In this document: positions 43,035 through 53,528 of the stretch, one piece after another
Layout of the letters: each line of letters opens with the position of its first letter
How positions within the stretch are numbered: the first letter of the stretch is position 1
NCBI RefSeq assembly: GCF_902806265.1
Contig: NZ_CADCVZ010000006.1
Location: forward strand, 1 to 64,000
Length of the DNA: 64,000 nucleotides
Source of the DNA: an uncultured Sphingomonas sp.
GTDB lineage: Bacteria > Pseudomonadota > Alphaproteobacteria > Sphingomonadales > Sphingomonadaceae
Direction: 5' to 3'
Position numbers and translations under genes: made by a program
The notes under the pieces: generated by a model
Database searches by the model: none
What the model was told of the DNA's origin: nothing
Seen by the model: the letters and a program-made list of their open reading frames with translations, nothing else

Positions 43035-44263
43035 GCGGCCAGCGCGAGCGACCCGCCGCCGACCGACGCCAGCGCGGCCGGACTCGCCAGCAGCCGCTCG
43101 CCCGCGGCCCGCGCCGCTGCGAGGTCGACTGCGCGCAGCTCGGCCAGCGCTTCTTCCAGCGGTACGATCCGGCCGAATAGCTCGTAAGCGCGCGCATGAT
43201 GGTCGGCGCGGCCCTGGACTCCTTCCAGGCTCATCCTGAGCTGCGCTTTCAGCTGGGCGCGAGCGCGGGCGAGTTCGGCTTCGTTCAGCGTTCCCGCTGC
43301 GTCCGCGACGATGCTGCGGGCGAGGCCAAGCGCTGCCGGGGCGTCCGCGCGATCGGTGGCAGCGCTGACCGCGAACACGCCCGTGTCCGCGAAGCCCTGC
43401 ACCCAGCTGTAGACCGAGTAGCACAGGCCGCGCTCCTCGCGCAGCTGCTGGAACAGGCGCGACGACATGCCGCCGCCCACGGCCTGGGCGAACAGGCTGG
43501 TGGCCGGGGTGGCTGGGTCAGCGGCTGACGGGGCGGCCAGCGCGAAGCTCCAGTGCGCCTGCTCGGACGAGCGCCGGTCGATCCGCTCGCCGCCGATGAA
43601 GCGGGCGGGCGGGGCCGGCAGCGGTGGCCCGGCGCCCATGTCCCCGAACCGCGCTTCGACGAGGCTCAGCATTCGATCCTCGTCAACCGCGCCGGTAGCC
43701 ACCAGCAGCAGGCGAGAGGCGATCAGCTGCTGCGTGGTCCAGGCGGTAAGGTCGGCACGCTCGAACCCGCGGATCGCGTCCTCCGTGCCGATCACCGGCC
43801 GGCCGAGTGGCTGCCCCGCGAACGCCGCTTCGAACAGCAGGTCGCCGGCAAGGTCCTCTGGCACGTCGCGGCACTCGCCGAGCTCGGACAGGATCACGCC
43901 CTTTTCGCGCTCCAGCTCGTCGGGGTCGAAGCGGGGCGCCTGGACGAGGTCGGCGATCAACTCAACCGCGAGCGGCACGTCGTCGGGCAGGGTGCGGGCA
44001 TGAAAGGCGGTCTGGTCGCGGCTGGTCCAGGCGTTGAGCGAGCCGCCGACATCCTCGATCGCCTCGGCGATGGCGCGGGCGTCGCGGGAGCCGGCGCCCT
44101 TGAACACCATGTGCTCGACCATGTGCGCGAGGCCGCCCTTGCCGTCGGGCTCGGAGCGCGAGCCGACCGCGGCGTAGAGGCCGACCGCGGCCGACTGGGC
44201 GCCGGGCATGGGATCGACGATGATTGCCAGGCCGTTCGGCAGGTTGTGAAGCCGCGCCGTCAC
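43031..44263 (-). CDS. M16 family zinc metallopeptidase
   Basis: 410 aa, GTG start overlapping the SURF1 stop (GTGA). The inverted zinc motif HMVEH (His47, Glu50, His51) is intact, followed by the distal Glu region (EREKGVILSELGECRD) and the second M16 half starting near 200. Size and sequence match bacterial relatives of mitochondrial processing peptidase, often found after the cox assembly genes in sphingomonads. No signal peptide. Confidence 0.9.
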   Translation of the reverse strand: MTARLHNLPNGLAIIVDPMPGAQSAAVGLYAAVGSRSEPDGKGGLAHMVEHMVFKGAGSRDARAIAEAIEDVGGSLNAWTSRDQTAFHARTLPDDVPLAVELIADLVQAPRFDPDELEREKGVILSELGECRDVPEDLAGDLLFEAAFAGQPLGRPVIGTEDAIRGFERADLTAWTTQQLIASRLLLVATGAVDEDRMLSLVEARFGDMGAGPPLPAPPARFIGGERIDRRSSEQAHWSFALAAPSAADPATPATSLFAQAVGGGMSSRLFQQLREERGLCYSVYSWVQGFADTGVFAVSAATDRADAPAALGLARSIVADAAGTLNEAELARARAQLKAQLRMSLEGVQGRADHHARAYELFGRIVPLEEALAELRAVDLAAARAAGERLLASPAALASVGGGSLALAA

Positions 44264-44853
44264 TCTGCCGCTCCCTGGAGTTTTCCCCGGACCGCCAGCA
44301 GGTAGATGACCAGCGCGGCGGCCGCGAACAGGAACCATTGCACGGCATAGGAGCGGTGGTTGTTGGGCACGTCCGCGACGTTCGGCTTGGCACTCGGCTC
44401 CAGTCCGCCCAGCCCCTCGGCGGAAACCAGCCGCATCCGCATCTCGCCGTCCGAGGCGACCACCCCGCTGACCGGGCCGCCGCGCCACGGCACGCCTGAC
44501 TTCGGATCCCGCGACCAGCCGATATCGACCCGCATGCCCGGGCCCTCGGCGCCGGCGCGGCAGTCGACCAGATGGCTGAAGCCGCTGACGCCCTCGCGGT
44601 TGCGGCCGGCGATCAGCTTGGTTGCGACCGGCTCCAGGCACATGCCACTGGCCTGGCGGAAGAGCGGCAGCTGCTCTTCGCGGATCGGACCGGCGGGCCA
44701 GGCGACCGGGGGCAGGCCCTGCGCAGCGCCATACTGGGCGAGCAGCGCATCCTTTTGCCGCCCGCGGCCGAGCTGCCATACACCCAGCGCGATCATGGTC
44801 GCAACGGCGGCAAGCACGATCACCGTTGGCACAACCGGAAGCTTGCGGATCAC
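44260..44853 (-). CDS. SURF1 family cytochrome oxidase assembly protein
   Basis: 197 aa, GTG start overlapping the DUF983 stop (GTGA). Two membrane segments at the ends (VPTVIVLAAVATMIALGVW and WFLFAAAALVIYLLAV) flank a periplasmic domain. The diagnostic GVWQLGR near the N-terminus and NNHRSYAVQWF near the C-terminus are both present. SURF1 helps insert heme a into oxidase subunit I. Confidence 0.92.
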   Translation of the reverse strand: MIRKLPVVPTVIVLAAVATMIALGVWQLGRGRQKDALLAQYGAAQGLPPVAWPAGPIREEQLPLFRQASGMCLEPVATKLIAGRNREGVSGFSHLVDCRAGAEGPGMRVDIGWSRDPKSGVPWRGGPVSGVVASDGEMRMRLVSAEGLGGLEPSAKPNVADVPNNHRSYAVQWFLFAAAALVIYLLAVRGKLQGAAE

Positions 44854-45224
44854 CGGACGAGCCGTCCTTCGCGCGCGCGGTTGCGATACTCAGCACCGAG
44901 CAGCCAGCCCTTGGCGAGCCGCAGTCCGCCGAGCGTCAGGAATAGGCCGACTGGAAACCATATGAGGTGCATCCACCAGGGCGGCTCCGCTGCGGCGTCG
45001 AGCAGCAGGGCGCCGACGGTCAGCACGGCTCCCACGATCAGAATCAGAAAGGCGGCGGGACCATCGCCGACGTTGAACTGGCTGAAATCCAGTGCACACC
45101 CCGAGCACCGGTCGGCGAACTGCACCGGCCCGCGGAACAGCTTGCCCTCACCGCAGCGCGGACAGCTGCCCCGCAGCGCCTGGACGAGCGGCGGCGGGTG
45201 GGGCCCGGCCGGAGCCCCGGTCAC
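44850..45224 (-). CDS. DUF983 protein (zinc-ribbon membrane protein)
   Basis: 124 aa, GTG start overlapping the coxC stop (GTGA). Cytosolic zinc ribbon CPRCGEGKLF (Cys21, Cys24) with CSGC (Cys40, Cys43), then two membrane spans (FLILIVGAVLTVGALLL and HLIWFPVGLFLTLGGL). The family is constantly found in alphaproteobacterial cox operons; its biochemical role is not established. Confidence 0.9.
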   Translation of the reverse strand: MTGAPAGPHPPPLVQALRGSCPRCGEGKLFRGPVQFADRCSGCALDFSQFNVGDGPAAFLILIVGAVLTVGALLLDAAAEPPWWMHLIWFPVGLFLTLGGLRLAKGWLLGAEYRNRAREGRLVR

Positions 45225-46051
45225 CCGTGGACCGGCGCGCCCCAGCCGCCCCACACGTAAATGGAGATGAACAGGAACAGCCACACCACGTCGACAAAGT
45301 GCCAGTACCAGGCGGCCGCTTCAAACCCGAAGTGCTTCTGCTGCGTGAAGTCGCCCTTGGCCGATCGCAGGTAGCAGACGATCAGGAAGATGGTGCCGAC
45401 CAGCACGTGAAAGCCGTGGAAGCCGGTGGCCATGAAGAAGCTCGAGCCATAAACGTTGCCGCCGTTCTCGATCGAGAAGGCGAACGGCGCGTGGAGATAC
45501 TCGTAGCCCTGGATGAAGGTGAAGATGACGCCTAGCGCGATGGTCGCCAGCAGACCCTTCTTGAGGCCCGCACGGTCGCCGTTGATCAGCGCATGGTGCG
45601 CCCAGGTGACGGTGGTGCCCGAGCACAGCAGAATCAGCGTGTTGAGCAGCGGGAAGCCGAACGGGTTGATCGTCTCCAGCCCCTTGGGCGGCCATTGCGC
45701 CCCGACCGCGTCGACCGCGGACGGGAACAGCGCGAAATCGAAGAACGCCCAGAACCAGGCCAGGAAGAACATCACCTCCGAAGCGATGAACAGGATCATG
45801 CCGTAGCGCAGGTGCAGCTGCACGATCGGCGTATGGTCGCCGGCGCGGCTTTCATGCACCACGTCCCGCCACCAGGCGTACATGGTGAACAGCACCCCCG
45901 CGAGGCCGGCCAAACACACGAATTTGCCGTACGGATTGTCGTGCATCCACATGATGCCGCCGCCCGTCAGCGCCAGCGCGGAGAAGCTGCCCACGATCGG
46001 CCACAGGCTGGGCGGAAGAATGTGGTACGGGTGGTTCTTGGTCGCGGCCAT
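45221..46051 (-). CDS. coxC: Cytochrome c oxidase subunit III
   Basis: 276 aa with seven membrane spans. Hallmarks: NHPYHILPPSLWPIVGSFSA at the start, FIASEVMFFLAWFWAFF in span 3, TWAHHALINGDR, and FHGFHVLVGTIFLIVC with WYWHFVDVVWLFLF at the end. It is the third core subunit of aa3-type oxidase in the inner membrane. The gene follows ctaG after 33 bases; the catalytic subunit genes coxA and coxB are not in this window. Confidence 0.95.
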   Translation of the reverse strand: MAATKNHPYHILPPSLWPIVGSFSALALTGGGIMWMHDNPYGKFVCLAGLAGVLFTMYAWWRDVVHESRAGDHTPIVQLHLRYGMILFIASEVMFFLAWFWAFFDFALFPSAVDAVGAQWPPKGLETINPFGFPLLNTLILLCSGTTVTWAHHALINGDRAGLKKGLLATIALGVIFTFIQGYEYLHAPFAFSIENGGNVYGSSFFMATGFHGFHVLVGTIFLIVCYLRSAKGDFTQQKHFGFEAAAWYWHFVDVVWLFLFISIYVWGGWGAPVHG

Positions 46052-46084
46052 TCGTGCAGCTTTCCTCTGTCTTCGCGCTGCGCT

Positions 46085-46627
46085 CTAGCTGGCGCCTTCA
46101 GGATTTTCCACCGGGTAAAATGTGTAGCTCAGCGTGATCTCGTCGATGTCGCGGGTGCTCTCGTCCTCGCGGATCTTGGGGTCGACGAAGAACACCACCG
46201 GCATGTCGACCTGCTGGCCGGGGCGGAGCGTCTGCTCGGTGAAGCAGAAGCATTCGATCTTGCTGAAATACTGCCCGGCCTTGGCCGGAGAGACGTTGAA
46301 GATGGCGCGGCCGGTGGTCGGGCGGGCGACGAGGTTCTTGGCGGTGTAATTGACCACAATCCGCTCGCCGGGCCGGACCGTGACCCGCTCCGCGGCCTTG
46401 AACTCCCACGGCAAGGCAGGATTGATGTTCGCATCGAAGCGCATGCCCACCTGGCCCGCCACCGCGCCCGGCGCCGCGTCCGCGCGCAGCGGGGTGCCGC
46501 CAAAGCCGGTGACCTGGCAGAAGATGCGGTAGAGCGGCACGGAGGCGAAGGCGAGCCCGGCCATGAACAGCACGAACAGCACCGCCTTGAATGCCGTTGC
46601 GCGGTTCTTCTGCGCGAGTGCCGTCAC
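46085..46627 (-). CDS. ctaG: Cytochrome c oxidase assembly protein CtaG (Cox11)
   Basis: 180 aa, GTG start overlapping the stop of the 46-aa gene (GTGA). One N-terminal membrane anchor (AVLFVLFMAGLAFASVPLY) and a periplasmic Ig-like domain with the copper-binding motif ECFCFTEQ and DMPVVFFVDP. Cox11 delivers copper to the CuB site of subunit I. Confidence 0.94.
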   Translation of the reverse strand: MTALAQKNRATAFKAVLFVLFMAGLAFASVPLYRIFCQVTGFGGTPLRADAAPGAVAGQVGMRFDANINPALPWEFKAAERVTVRPGERIVVNYTAKNLVARPTTGRAIFNVSPAKAGQYFSKIECFCFTEQTLRPGQQVDMPVVFFVDPKIREDESTRDIDEITLSYTFYPVENPEGAS

Positions 46628-46764
46628 CGGTTGACCCAGATCTTGGCAATCGTGATCAGGAACACCAGGATGATAAAGGCCGCCAGCACCCAGGCCGTGG
46701 CGCGGGCGCCGCTGCGTTGCCGCCGGCGGATCAGCTCCTGCTCCGGGCGGGGCGGGTCAGCCAT
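46624..46764 (-). CDS. 46-aa single-span membrane protein of the cox block
   Basis: A small gene in the right frame between ctaB and ctaG: MADPPRPEQELIRRRQRSGA, then one membrane span (WVLAAFIILVFLITIAKIW). The start is six bases after the ctaB stop and its stop overlaps ctaG (GTGA), so it is clearly part of the operon. It resembles the short CoxF-like proteins found at this place in alphaproteobacteria; its role is unknown. Confidence 0.85.
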   Translation of the reverse strand: MADPPRPEQELIRRRQRSGARATAWVLAAFIILVFLITIAKIWVNR

Positions 46765-46770
46765 CGCTCA

Positions 46771-47697
46771 TCACCCGAGCAAGGTCGGCGCATAGCGGTT
46801 AGCCAACCGGTCGCATGCGACCGCGCCGAACAGCAGGAAGAGGTACAGCACCGAGAAGGCGAACAACCGCTTCTCCGGCCCCATCGCCGCCGGCTCGGTC
46901 GCGCGATTGGCGAGCACTCCGAGCGAGAGAAAGACGAAGAACGCCGACAAGGCGACCGCAACGATGCCGTACAGGGCACCGGTCAGTCCGAGCAGCCACG
47001 GCGCAACGGCCACCGCCGCCATCGGCAGCGAGTAGAGCGCGATCTGCCGCCGCGTCGCCTCCGCCCCTGCCACCACCGGCAGCATGGGGATGCCCGCCGC
47101 GGCGTAGTCGGAGCGCACGAACAGGCTCAGCGCCCAGAAATGCGGCGGGGTCCACAGGAAGATCAGGAGGAACAGGAGAACGGGCAGCAGCGCCAGCTCG
47201 CCCGTCGCGGCGACCCAGCCGATCAGCGGCGGAAAGGCCCCGGCCGCGCCGCCGATCACGATGTTTTGCGGGGTCCGCCGCTTCAGCCAAACGGTGTAGA
47301 CCACCGCATAGAAGAAGATGGAAAAGGCAAGGATCGCCGCCGCGAGGTGATTGGCCGCCAAGTCCATCAGCATCACGGAGGCGGCGGAAAGGCCGATGCC
47401 GAAGTGCAACGCCGTGTCCCGGCTCAGCCGGCCTGCGGGCAGCGGCCGGTCGGCGGTGCGCTTCATCTTGGCGTCGAGGTCGGCCTCATACCATTGGTTG
47501 AGCGCCGCCGCCCCACCCGCACCCAGCGCAATGCACAGCACCGAGGCGAAGGCCAGGACCGGGTTCATCGCCCCGTGCGCGGCGAGCAGGCCGCACAGGC
47601 CGGTGAACACGACCAGCGTCATTACCCGCGGCTTGGTCAGCGCGAACAGGTCCCGCCAGTCGGCGGGCAGATGCTGGGTGGCGGTGATTGCGGGCAT
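46771..47697 (-). CDS. ctaB: Protoheme IX farnesyltransferase (heme O synthase)
   Basis: 308 aa from the ATG at 47697; the frame opens further but the extension is unlike the family. UbiA-type prenyltransferase with nine spans; the first Asp-rich motif is [20 protein letters not shown] and the second region is [20 protein letters not shown]. It farnesylates heme b to heme O for the oxidase. Here it is the first gene of the oxidase assembly block, with only a 153-base gap to the divergent DUF2147 gene. Confidence 0.94.
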   Translation of the reverse strand: MPAITATQHLPADWRDLFALTKPRVMTLVVFTGLCGLLAAHGAMNPVLAFASVLCIALGAGGAAALNQWYEADLDAKMKRTADRPLPAGRLSRDTALHFGIGLSAASVMLMDLAANHLAAAILAFSIFFYAVVYTVWLKRRTPQNIVIGGAAGAFPPLIGWVAATGELALLPVLLFLLIFLWTPPHFWALSLFVRSDYAAAGIPMLPVVAGAEATRRQIALYSLPMAAVAVAPWLLGLTGALYGIVAVALSAFFVFLSLGVLANRATEPAAMGPEKRLFAFSVLYLFLLFGAVACDRLANRYAPTLLG

Positions 47698-47850
47698 GAC
47701 TCGCGCGCCGTATAGAGCGGTTGCCCCGTGCGCGCTAGGCGTCGGCCGACCCGAGCGCTGCCTTATTTCGGTCATCGTTGATACACCCCCGTTTCAGCTT
47801 CGGCAGGTTAATGGCGACACCAAGCTACTGCCGAACAACGGGAAACCACG

Positions 47851-48249
47851 ATGAACAAGCTTGTCCTTGCCGCCGCAGCACTGCTCGCGGCCGCCCCGGT
47901 CGGAGCCGCCGCCGCCTCCCCGCTGGAGGGCGTGTGGACCAACCCCAAGCGCAGCGTCACGGTGCGCATCGCGCCATGCGGCCAACAGCTGTGCGGGCGG
48001 GTGATCGCCGCTTCGGCCAAGGCCCGGACCGACGCGGCTCAGAGCGGCACGCGCAGCCTGGTCGGCACCACCATCCTCAGCGGGCTGTCGCCGGCCGGAG
48101 CCAACAAGTGGCGCGGCCGGGTGTTCATGCCGAAGGCCAACCGCCGGGCGACGGCCAACCTCAGCCTTACGGCACGCAACCGGCTGAACGTCGAGGGCTG
48201 CGTGCTGAGCGTCCTGTGCAAGAGCCAGACCTGGTCGCGGGTCAGCTGA
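47851..48249 (+). CDS. Secreted DUF2147 family protein
   Basis: 132 aa. Cleavable signal peptide (MNKLVLAAAALLAAAPVGAA), then SPLEGVWTNPKRSVTVRIAP, the usual DUF2147 opening, with four cysteines likely paired (CGQQLCG and GCVLSVLC) and ending SQTWSRV. Beta-rich periplasmic protein of unknown function. Its 3' end overlaps the convergent hutH gene by 8 bases. Confidence 0.85.
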   Translation: MNKLVLAAAALLAAAPVGAAAASPLEGVWTNPKRSVTVRIAPCGQQLCGRVIAASAKARTDAAQSGTRSLVGTTILSGLSPAGANKWRGRVFMPKANRRATANLSLTARNRLNVEGCVLSVLCKSQTWSRVS

Positions 48250-49747
48250 AGCGGAAGTCCCCACCGAACTCGCCCCGCAGCACCGCCGCCTGCAGCGCGG
48301 CCATCTCATCCGCCCAATAGCGGTCGGTAGTAAGGTGCGGGCTGAGCGCGCGGACCTTGGCGTGGAGCGCCTGCAGCGGCTCCGAGGTCCGGAGCGGCGC
48401 GTGGTAGTCCACCCCCTGCGCAGCGGTGATCAGCTCGGTCCCGACCACCCCCGCGGCGTTGAGGGCGATCTGCGCGGCCTTGCGCGCGGAGATCGGCGCC
48501 ATCGAAACATGGTCCTCCTGGCCGGCGCTGGTCGGGATAGAATCGACGCTGGCCGGGTAGGCCAGGCTCTTGTTCTCGCTGACCAGCGCGGCCTGGGTCA
48601 CCTGGGTGATCATGAGGCCACTGTTGATGCCGCCGTCCGGAGTGAGGAAGGCGGGGAGGCCGCTCAGCTTGGGGTCGATCAGGATGGCGCTGCGGCGTTC
48701 GGACAGGCTGCCGACCTCGCACAGCGCCATGGCGATGGTGTCGGCGGCAAAGGCGACCGGCTGGGCGTGGAAGTTGCCGCCGGAGGTGGCTGAGTCTTCA
48801 TCCGGGAAGATGAGCGGATTGTCGGTCACCGCGGCGGCTTCGATGGTGAGGGTGCGAGCGGCGTTCTCCAGCAGGTCGAGCGCGGCGCCCATCACCTGCG
48901 GCTGGCAGCGGAAGCTGTAGGGGTCCTGCACCCGCCCGCAGCGGCCGTGCGAGGCGACGATCTGCGAGCGGTCGAGCAGCCGAGCGATCTCGGCGGCGAC
49001 GCGGATCTGGCCGGGCTGGCCGCGCAGGGCGTGGAGCCGCGGGTCGAATGGCTTGGCGCTGCCCTTCAACGCATCGACCGACAGTGCTCCGGCGGCAAGC
49101 GCGACGCCGAACACCCGCTCGGCGGCGAACAGCGCGTCCAGCGCGATGGCGGTCGAGAACTGGGTGCCGTTGATGAGGGCGAGGCCCTCCTTGGGACCGA
49201 GCACGAGCGGCACCATCCCCAGCCGCTGCAGCGCTTCGCCAGCTGCCAGCCGCTCGCCGGCAAGATCGATGGAGCCGAAGCCCATCAGCGCCGCGGTCAT
49301 GTGCGCGAGGGGCGCGAGGTCGCCGGACGCGCCGACGCTGCCCTGCGCCGGAATCACCGGCATTGCGTCGCGGTCGAGCAGCGCCTGAAGCGCCGCGATG
49401 ACCTCCGCCCGCACCCCGGAATAGCCGCGCCCAAGGCCGAGCAGCTTCAGCACGATCATCAGCCGCGTCACATGCCGCGGCAGCGCCTCTCCCAACCCGC
49501 AGCTATGCGACAGGATCAGGTTCCGCTGCAGCTCGGCAAGCCGGCCGGCCGGAATGCGCTCATTGGCGAGCAGGCCGAAGCCGGTGTTGATGCCGTAGAC
49601 GGTCTCTCCACCCGCTACGATCCGCTCGACGGCGGCTGCGGAGGCGCGCACGCGGTCCATGCTCGCGGCGTCGAGGCGGGCGGCTGTGCCGGTCCAGAGC
49701 TGGCGCAAGGTAGCGAGTTCGATAGCTTCGGGGTTGAGGGTGAGCAT
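48242..49747 (-). CDS. hutH: Histidine ammonia-lyase
   Basis: 501 aa from the ATG at 49747; typical HutH length. The self-made MIO cofactor site is Ala140-Ser141-Gly142 in GSVGASGDLAPL. Other family segments: YGINTGFGLLA, ILSHSCGLGEALP, QDPYSFRCQPQVMGA and TSAGQEDHVSMAP. It turns L-histidine into urocanate and ammonia, the first step of the Hut pathway whose hutU and hutI genes lie at 50627-53493. Confidence 0.95.
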   Translation of the reverse strand: MLTLNPEAIELATLRQLWTGTAARLDAASMDRVRASAAAVERIVAGGETVYGINTGFGLLANERIPAGRLAELQRNLILSHSCGLGEALPRHVTRLMIVLKLLGLGRGYSGVRAEVIAALQALLDRDAMPVIPAQGSVGASGDLAPLAHMTAALMGFGSIDLAGERLAAGEALQRLGMVPLVLGPKEGLALINGTQFSTAIALDALFAAERVFGVALAAGALSVDALKGSAKPFDPRLHALRGQPGQIRVAAEIARLLDRSQIVASHGRCGRVQDPYSFRCQPQVMGAALDLLENAARTLTIEAAAVTDNPLIFPDEDSATSGGNFHAQPVAFAADTIAMALCEVGSLSERRSAILIDPKLSGLPAFLTPDGGINSGLMITQVTQAALVSENKSLAYPASVDSIPTSAGQEDHVSMAPISARKAAQIALNAAGVVGTELITAAQGVDYHAPLRTSEPLQALHAKVRALSPHLTTDRYWADEMAALQAAVLRGEFGGDFRFS

Positions 49748-49856
49748 GGTGGCGCGTGTAAGGCGTTTGCCGAACGATGCACAGGTCAGCAATCCTTGGC
49801 TCAGAGCGATCAACTTGCAGAAAACAGTCTAGGAGTTATCTCGAATGTAGCTCGGT

Positions 49857-50413
49857 ATGGCTACAGCGGGGGAGCGTATGTCAGGGTCGGCGGAGTTCAA
49901 ATTGAGCCGTGCATCGAGCGCGTGGACGGGACTGGGTCTGCTTCTGCTAACGGGCTGCATTTTCTTCGTCGCGCTATTCATGAACGAGGCAGAATTTCTG
50001 CATACCCGGGTGCGGCGAGGTGGCGGCATTGTGAGCTGATCGAGCAGACAATCGGCTGGGAGCTGTCTGCCGGCCTATTGGTACTCTTCGGCTTGTGGGC
50101 AGCCGTGTACGCAATTGCATCGCTTTGGAAGGCGTTGAATCCAGTTGCCGACGTAATTGCCTATGAGGACCGCTTAGAATTCCATCCTGCGGTTCGGAGA
50201 GCAGCCGCGAGCTATGATGAAATCTCTCATTGGTCGATCAAGGCCTCGGATGGGCATCCTGTCGTTTGGCTGCATTTCTTTGAACCGTATTGGTCCCTGC
50301 AAGGTCTCTTCGAGCGCAAGCCGGTGAAACTTGAAGGCGGCAAGGAAGACGTGGAGCCGTTAGTACAGTTCTTCGCTCGGGATCCGGTCATGCGCGAGAA
50401 ATACGCCGGCTAA
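49857..50413 (+). pseudogene. Frameshifted two-span membrane protein gene
   Basis: Two frames together give one plausible protein of about 185 residues: frame one has a membrane span (GLGLLLLTGCIFFVALFM) and stops at 50039, and the second frame picks up at ELIEQTIGWELSAGLLVLFG with a second span and a cytosolic domain (YEDRLEFHPAVRRAAASYDE) ending at 50413. The second part has no start codon of its own. Loss of one G near 50030 (GTG-AGC-TGA where GTG-GAG-CTG-ATC would keep the frame) explains it. A sequencing error is the alternative. The family is not recognised; it may be like STM3941-type or PH-like membrane proteins. Confidence 0.6.
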
Positions 50414-50626
50414 CGCTTAGACAGCGTTATGCTAGCCAGCTCTTCCGTAACTCAGACAAACCTCTCCGTTGCGCAGCAATGGGGAGGAACCGCTCAGCCG
50501 GCAGGCTGAGGGGTGGAGGGGCGTGCGGTGGCTCGGGCGGTGGCTCGTGTGGGGAGAGGGCTGCCCCCCCACCATCGCCTTTGGCGGCGGTCCCCTCCCC
50601 ATCCGGCTGCGTCGGACAGGGAGGTG
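50414..50626. repeat. Hairpin-rich spacer between convergent genes
   Basis: A G/C-skewed 213-base gap. It holds an imperfect hairpin (CCTCTCC...GGGGAGG, 50461-50487), a perfect 7-bp stem with tetraloop (CTCAGCC-GGCA-GGCTGAG, 50493-50510), and a run of GGTGGCTCG-type repeats (50520-50560) opposed by a C-rich block (50564-50604). It looks like a small extragenic palindromic element and may end transcription of both flanking genes. No T-run is present. Confidence 0.5.
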
Positions 50627-52279
<1,653 letters not shown>

Positions 52280-52287
52280 GCGTCCCC

Positions 52288-53493
52288 TTAGGCGTCCTGG
52301 CCCGCGACCATCCGCCGCTCGGGCCCGGGCAGCCCGATCCAGTAGCCGAGCTCGGCCGGATGATCGATCCGCCAGGCGCACAGGTCGGCCTGCATACCGG
52401 GCGCGAGGGTGCCGATCTCGTCCTCGTAACCGAGCGCGCGAGCGGCGTTCACGGTCATGCCGGCGAGCGCTTCTTCCGGCGACAGGCCGAACAGGGTGCA
52501 AGCCATGTTCATCACCAGTTGCGGATTGAGCAGCGGCGAAGTGCCGGGGTTGCAGTCGCTCGCCACCGCGATCGGCACGCCATAGTCGCGCAGCAGCCGC
52601 ACCGGGGGCGGCTGCGTTTCGCCCAGCGCGTAGAAGGCGCCGGGCAGCAGTACCGCCACCGTGCCCGCCTCGGCCATCGCCTCGACCCCGGGCTCGTCCA
52701 GATATTCGAGATGGTCGGCCGACAGCGCATTGTAGCGGGCCGCCAGCTTCGCCCCGCCGCGATTGCTGAGCTGTTCGGCATGGAGTTTGACCCGAAGCCC
52801 ATGGTTCTCGGCGGCGTCGAACATCCGCTCGATCTCGTGCGGCAGGAAGCCGATACCCTCGCAAAAGCCGTCCACGGCGTCGGCCAGGGCCAGCCGCGCC
52901 ACCGCGGGGATCATCTCTTCGACCACCATGTCGACGTAAGTCGTCCGGTTCGCGCCCTGCGGCAGCGCGTGCAGCGCCAGCAGCGTGGGCACGATCCGCG
53001 CCGGCTCGTGCTGGCTCAAGGCGCGCGCCGTGTTGAGCAGCCGGATCTCGCTGGCGGTGTCGAAGCCGTAGCCGGATTTCACCTCTACCGTGGTGCAGCC
53101 GCCCGCGATCAGCGCCCGGAGCCGCTGCCGGGCGCTGTCCAGCAGCTCGCCTGCCGAGGATGCGCGGGTCGCCGCGACCGTGGACGCGATGCCCCCGCCG
53201 GCCTGGGCAATTTCCTCATAGCTCGCGCCCGCCCGGCGCAGCGCATGTTCCTGCGCGCGGGTGCCGCCGAACACCAGGTGGGTGTGGCAATCGATCAGCC
53301 CGGGGGTGACCCAGGCGCCGTGCAGCGGGACCACCTCGCGCGGCTGGGTCCCGGCCAGCTCCGCCCGACGGCCGACGCGGACGATCTTGCCGTCCTGGAT
53401 GCCGATCGCCGCATTCTCGATGATGCCCAGCGGGTCGCCGCGGGCCGGAACCATGGTCGCCACATGGCAGTCGGTGAGCAGCCGATCCCACAT
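52288..53493 (-). CDS. hutI: Imidazolonepropionase
   Basis: 401 aa. Amidohydrolase fold with the metal motif [34 protein letters not shown], the [10 protein letters not shown] His, and the Asp motif [11 protein letters not shown]. Hydrolyses imidazolone propionate to N-formimino-glutamate. Forms an operon with hutU and starts 35 bases from the divergent hutG-like gene. Confidence 0.96.
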   Translation of the reverse strand: MWDRLLTDCHVATMVPARGDPLGIIENAAIGIQDGKIVRVGRRAELAGTQPREVVPLHGAWVTPGLIDCHTHLVFGGTRAQEHALRRAGASYEEIAQAGGGIASTVAATRASSAGELLDSARQRLRALIAGGCTTVEVKSGYGFDTASEIRLLNTARALSQHEPARIVPTLLALHALPQGANRTTYVDMVVEEMIPAVARLALADAVDGFCEGIGFLPHEIERMFDAAENHGLRVKLHAEQLSNRGGAKLAARYNALSADHLEYLDEPGVEAMAEAGTVAVLLPGAFYALGETQPPPVRLLRDYGVPIAVASDCNPGTSPLLNPQLVMNMACTLFGLSPEEALAGMTVNAARALGYEDEIGTLAPGMQADLCAWRIDHPAELGYWIGLPGPERRMVAGQDA

Positions 53494-53528
53494 GGCGCCG
53501 CCTGTGCCACGCTGCTAGGGGCCGCGCA

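Noticed and set aside
48947-49856. Upstream part of a long plus-strand frame antisense to hutH
   Set aside because: Only the portion after about 50030 encodes a plausible protein; the earlier part is a shadow of hutH.
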